Shown here: positions 5,672 through 6,715 of the stretch, in pieces
Layout of the letters: the number at the start of each line of letters is the position of its first letter
Position numbering within the stretch: position 1 is the stretch's first letter
Assembly (NCBI GenBank): GCA_946886805.1
Contig: CAMPJM010000223.1
Location: 1 to 6,715 of the forward strand
Reading direction: 5' to 3'
Source: an uncultured Flammeovirgaceae bacterium
Lineage (GTDB): Bacteria > Bacteroidota > Bacteroidia > Cytophagales > Cyclobacteriaceae
DNA length: 6,715 nt
Notes under the pieces: generated by a model
Seen by the model: only the letters and a program-made list of their open reading frames with translations
Databases searched by the model: none
Told to the model about the DNA's origin: nothing
Program-made: the position numbers and the translations under genes

Positions 5672-6100
5672 TTATTTTTTCAGAAAAACCAAACCTCTAT
5701 CAAAATTTTCTGTCACCTGACTTATTGAAGTTGTTTCCAGCATCAATTTAAGTGCGTCTCTAATCTTTTTAAATTCGTAATGGATAGGGCATGGCTTTTT
5801 GTTAGAACATTCTGTTATACCTAAACCACAACTGGTAAATATTTTGTCTCCATCTATTGCCAGCACTACATCTACCAGGGTTATTTCTTTATTTTCTTCA
5901 ACATAAAATCCTCCGTTTGGCCCTTTCGTTGAACTAATTATATTTCTTTTGCTAAGTTCTTGAAGAATTTTGGCGGTAAAATGTTCAGGTGCTCCTATTG
6001 ATTTACAAATATCTTTTATGCCGATTTTTCTTCCATCTTTGCAATTTGCCACAATGTAAATTGTAGCCCTCATTCCATATTCACAAGCTTTCGAAAACAT
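5672..6100 (-). CDS. Rrf2-family transcriptional regulator with Fe-S ligand cysteines
   Basis: This 142-residue protein is a typical Rrf2 regulator (IscR/NsrR/RsrR group). A winged helix-turn-helix spans about 1-70, including MFSKACEYGMRA, KDICKSIGAPEHFTAKILQELS and the wing TKGPNGGFYV. The cluster-binding loop has Cys91, Cys98, Cys104 and His107 (CX6CX5CX2H). In E. coli IscR the ligands are Cys92, Cys98, Cys104 and His107, so the C-P-I-H end matches IscR more than NsrR, which lacks the histidine. It therefore probably carries an Fe-S cluster sensing NO, O2, redox state or Fe-S status, and binds DNA as a dimer. It lies between the hemerythrin gene (9-bp gap) and the ferredoxin gene (6-bp gap), suggesting autoregulation of the cluster; the shared palindromic motifs are its most obvious candidate targets. 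The exact signal cannot be read from sequence alone. Confidence 0.93.
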   Translation of the reverse strand: MFSKACEYGMRATIYIVANCKDGRKIGIKDICKSIGAPEHFTAKILQELSKRNIISSTKGPNGGFYVEENKEITLVDVVLAIDGDKIFTSCGLGITECSNKKPCPIHYEFKKIRDALKLMLETTSISQVTENFDRGLVFLKK

Positions 6101-6109
6101 GCGCTGATT

Positions 6110-6604
6110 TTATTTTTCCCAAAATTGATCTTCCCATATTTCATTTGTTGCATGGTGAATTTCTTCTATTTTTTTTCTTAGCTTTTCAAGCTGTGTTTCA
6201 TTTTGAGTGGTTTGGATATAAGGGAACAAGTCTCTTTCTTCAAATCTAATATGACCTTCTACCTCTTCTTCTATTTGTCCCAGTGTTACCTCTCTATGAT
6301 CAGGTTCTGTAGAAAGTTTTTCCACCAACCTGCCTATTTTCCTATGTTGTCTTTCTGCTTTTTTTCTTTTTTCATCTTTCTCATCAAGAAGCGTGAAGAT
6401 GTATTTTTCTTCCTCTTCAAAGTGGGTTAAAAGATGGTTTTGGAAAAAATAGTCGACATAAGTTGCGATCCGCTCCTCCTCAATTTCCTTTTTAATTCCC
6501 ATTCTTATTTTCCAGCATAAAAGCAACCCAAAATGGTGGTCTTTTGATAAAGGAATTAAAGCAGGGTGTCTTTTTAATGGTTTTTTCTTTTTAAGGTTTT
6601 CCAT
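6110..6604 (-). CDS. Hemerythrin (HHE) domain di-iron protein
   Basis: This 164-residue cytoplasmic protein is a four-helix hemerythrin-like domain expected to bind a non-heme di-iron centre. Likely ligands are His23 or His24 (KDHHFG), His57, His61 with Glu65 (HFEEEE), His87 (QHRKIG), and His118 with Glu122 (HIRFEE), giving the paired HxxxE motifs of the family. It is lysine- and glutamate-rich, with no signal or membrane segment. Family members bind O2, sense redox or NO, or serve iron-centre repair (RIC/YtfE), but the double-Cys N-terminal ScdA region of RIC is absent. It is the first gene of the cluster, 9 bp before the Rrf2 gene, with an exact -7 promoter element 35 bp upstream. Context suggests O2 or NO handling coupled to the oxidase. 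Function beyond di-iron binding is inference. Confidence 0.92.
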   Translation of the reverse strand: MENLKKKKPLKRHPALIPLSKDHHFGLLLCWKIRMGIKKEIEEERIATYVDYFFQNHLLTHFEEEEKYIFTLLDEKDEKRKKAERQHRKIGRLVEKLSTEPDHREVTLGQIEEEVEGHIRFEERDLFPYIQTTQNETQLEKLRKKIEEIHHATNEIWEDQFWEK

Positions 6605-6611
6605 AATTAAA

Positions 6612-6624
6612 TCAGCTTAGCTGA
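6612..6624. repeat. Perfect short palindrome in the hemerythrin leader
   Basis: TCAGCT and AGCTGA are exact reverse complements around one T, seven bases upstream of the hemerythrin start and between it and the -7 promoter element. It could be a repressor site just downstream of the transcription start or a small leader hairpin. Its short length leaves chance possible. Confidence 0.4.
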
Positions 6625-6638
6625 ATTCTTTATCGTTA

Positions 6639-6646
6639 CAAATTTA
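6639..6646 (-). promoter_or_regulatory. Bacteroidota-type -7 promoter element of the cluster
   Basis: The minus strand reads TAAATTTG, an exact match to the Bacteroidota sigma -7 consensus TAnnTTTG, ending 34 bp before the hemerythrin ATG. It predicts a leader of about 28 bases. No clear -33 TTG is found at the expected distance; the shared palindrome occupies that position, consistent with an activator-dependent or repressed promoter. Confidence 0.55.
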
Positions 6647-6659
6647 GCTATAATTTTAT

Positions 6660-6685
6660 AATAAAAGATAAAAAGGTCTTTTATT
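6660..6685. promoter_or_regulatory. Candidate operator upstream of the hemerythrin gene (copy 1 of shared motif)
   Basis: AATAAAAGA (6660-6668) and TCTTTTATT (6677-6685) are perfect 9-base inverted repeats separated by TAAAAAGG. The 17-base core AAAGATAAAAAGGTCTT (6664-6680) occurs again, exactly, on the opposite strand in the gap before ccoN. The site starts 14 bp upstream of the -7 element and so would cover the -33 region. Dyad symmetry plus placement at two starts of one gene cluster makes a transcription factor site likely; the local Rrf2 protein or a Crp/Fnr-type regulator are candidates. Confidence 0.55.
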
Positions 6686-6715
6686 TTTTATTATTTTCTT
6701 AGCCTTGTAATAATT

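Noticed and set aside
6110..6604. Identification as an RIC/YtfE iron-centre repair protein
   Set aside because: The N-terminal ScdA-type cysteine region is missing and the protein is shorter than RIC; only the generic hemerythrin motifs are supported.
1..6715. CRISPR array, tRNA, rRNA or insertion sequence
   Set aside because: No regularly spaced repeats, cloverleaf-like segments, rRNA signatures or transposase frames were seen on either strand.

Overview
The window looks like a piece of a Bacteroidota chromosome, probably of the Cytophagales type. It is AT-rich and mostly lacks strong ribosome binding sites. It has one exact match to the Bacteroidota -7 promoter element (TAnnTTTG) and protein families typical of the phylum. 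This placement is inference from style and families, not from a marker gene.

Layout. (1) 1-142 is AT-rich DNA with no gene. (2) 143-787 (+) encodes an exported, coiled-coil, single-pass membrane protein of unknown function, followed by a strong bidirectional hairpin terminator at 803-844. (3) 1000-1527 (-) encodes a stand-alone H-NOX heme/NO sensor with proximal His103 and the YxSxR motif. (4) 1528-1747 is non-coding and holds a GC-richer, inverted-repeat patch that looks like a dispersed repeat. (5) 1748-6604 is one tight minus-strand gene cluster. In transcription order it reads: hemerythrin, Rrf2-family Fe-S regulator, adrenodoxin-type [2Fe-2S] ferredoxin, a CcoN-like oxidase subunit I, a CcoO-cytochrome c fusion, a small CxxC membrane protein, and an Ig-like tail-anchored membrane protein. 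Gaps are 3-13 bp except 47 bp before ccoN.

How the genes fit together. The core is a divergent C-family (cbb3-type) heme-copper oxidase. All heme and CuB histidines and the cross-linkable tyrosine are present, so oxygen reduction is the best prediction. The usual CcoN/CcoO/CcoP set has been rearranged. CcoN carries an extra N-terminal membrane segment and a charged linker. CcoO is fused to one c-type heme domain, giving two c hemes rather than the usual three. A CcoP-like membrane helix seems to have moved onto the small Ig-like protein. The upstream genes (di-iron hemerythrin, Fe-S regulator, ferredoxin) and the nearby H-NOX suggest a module that senses or buffers O2, NO or iron and controls a high-affinity terminal oxidase. 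A 17-bp sequence is shared exactly between the region upstream of the hemerythrin gene and the 47-bp gap before ccoN. It is a good candidate operator for this cluster. The oxidase rearrangement and the shared operator are the most interesting points in the window.
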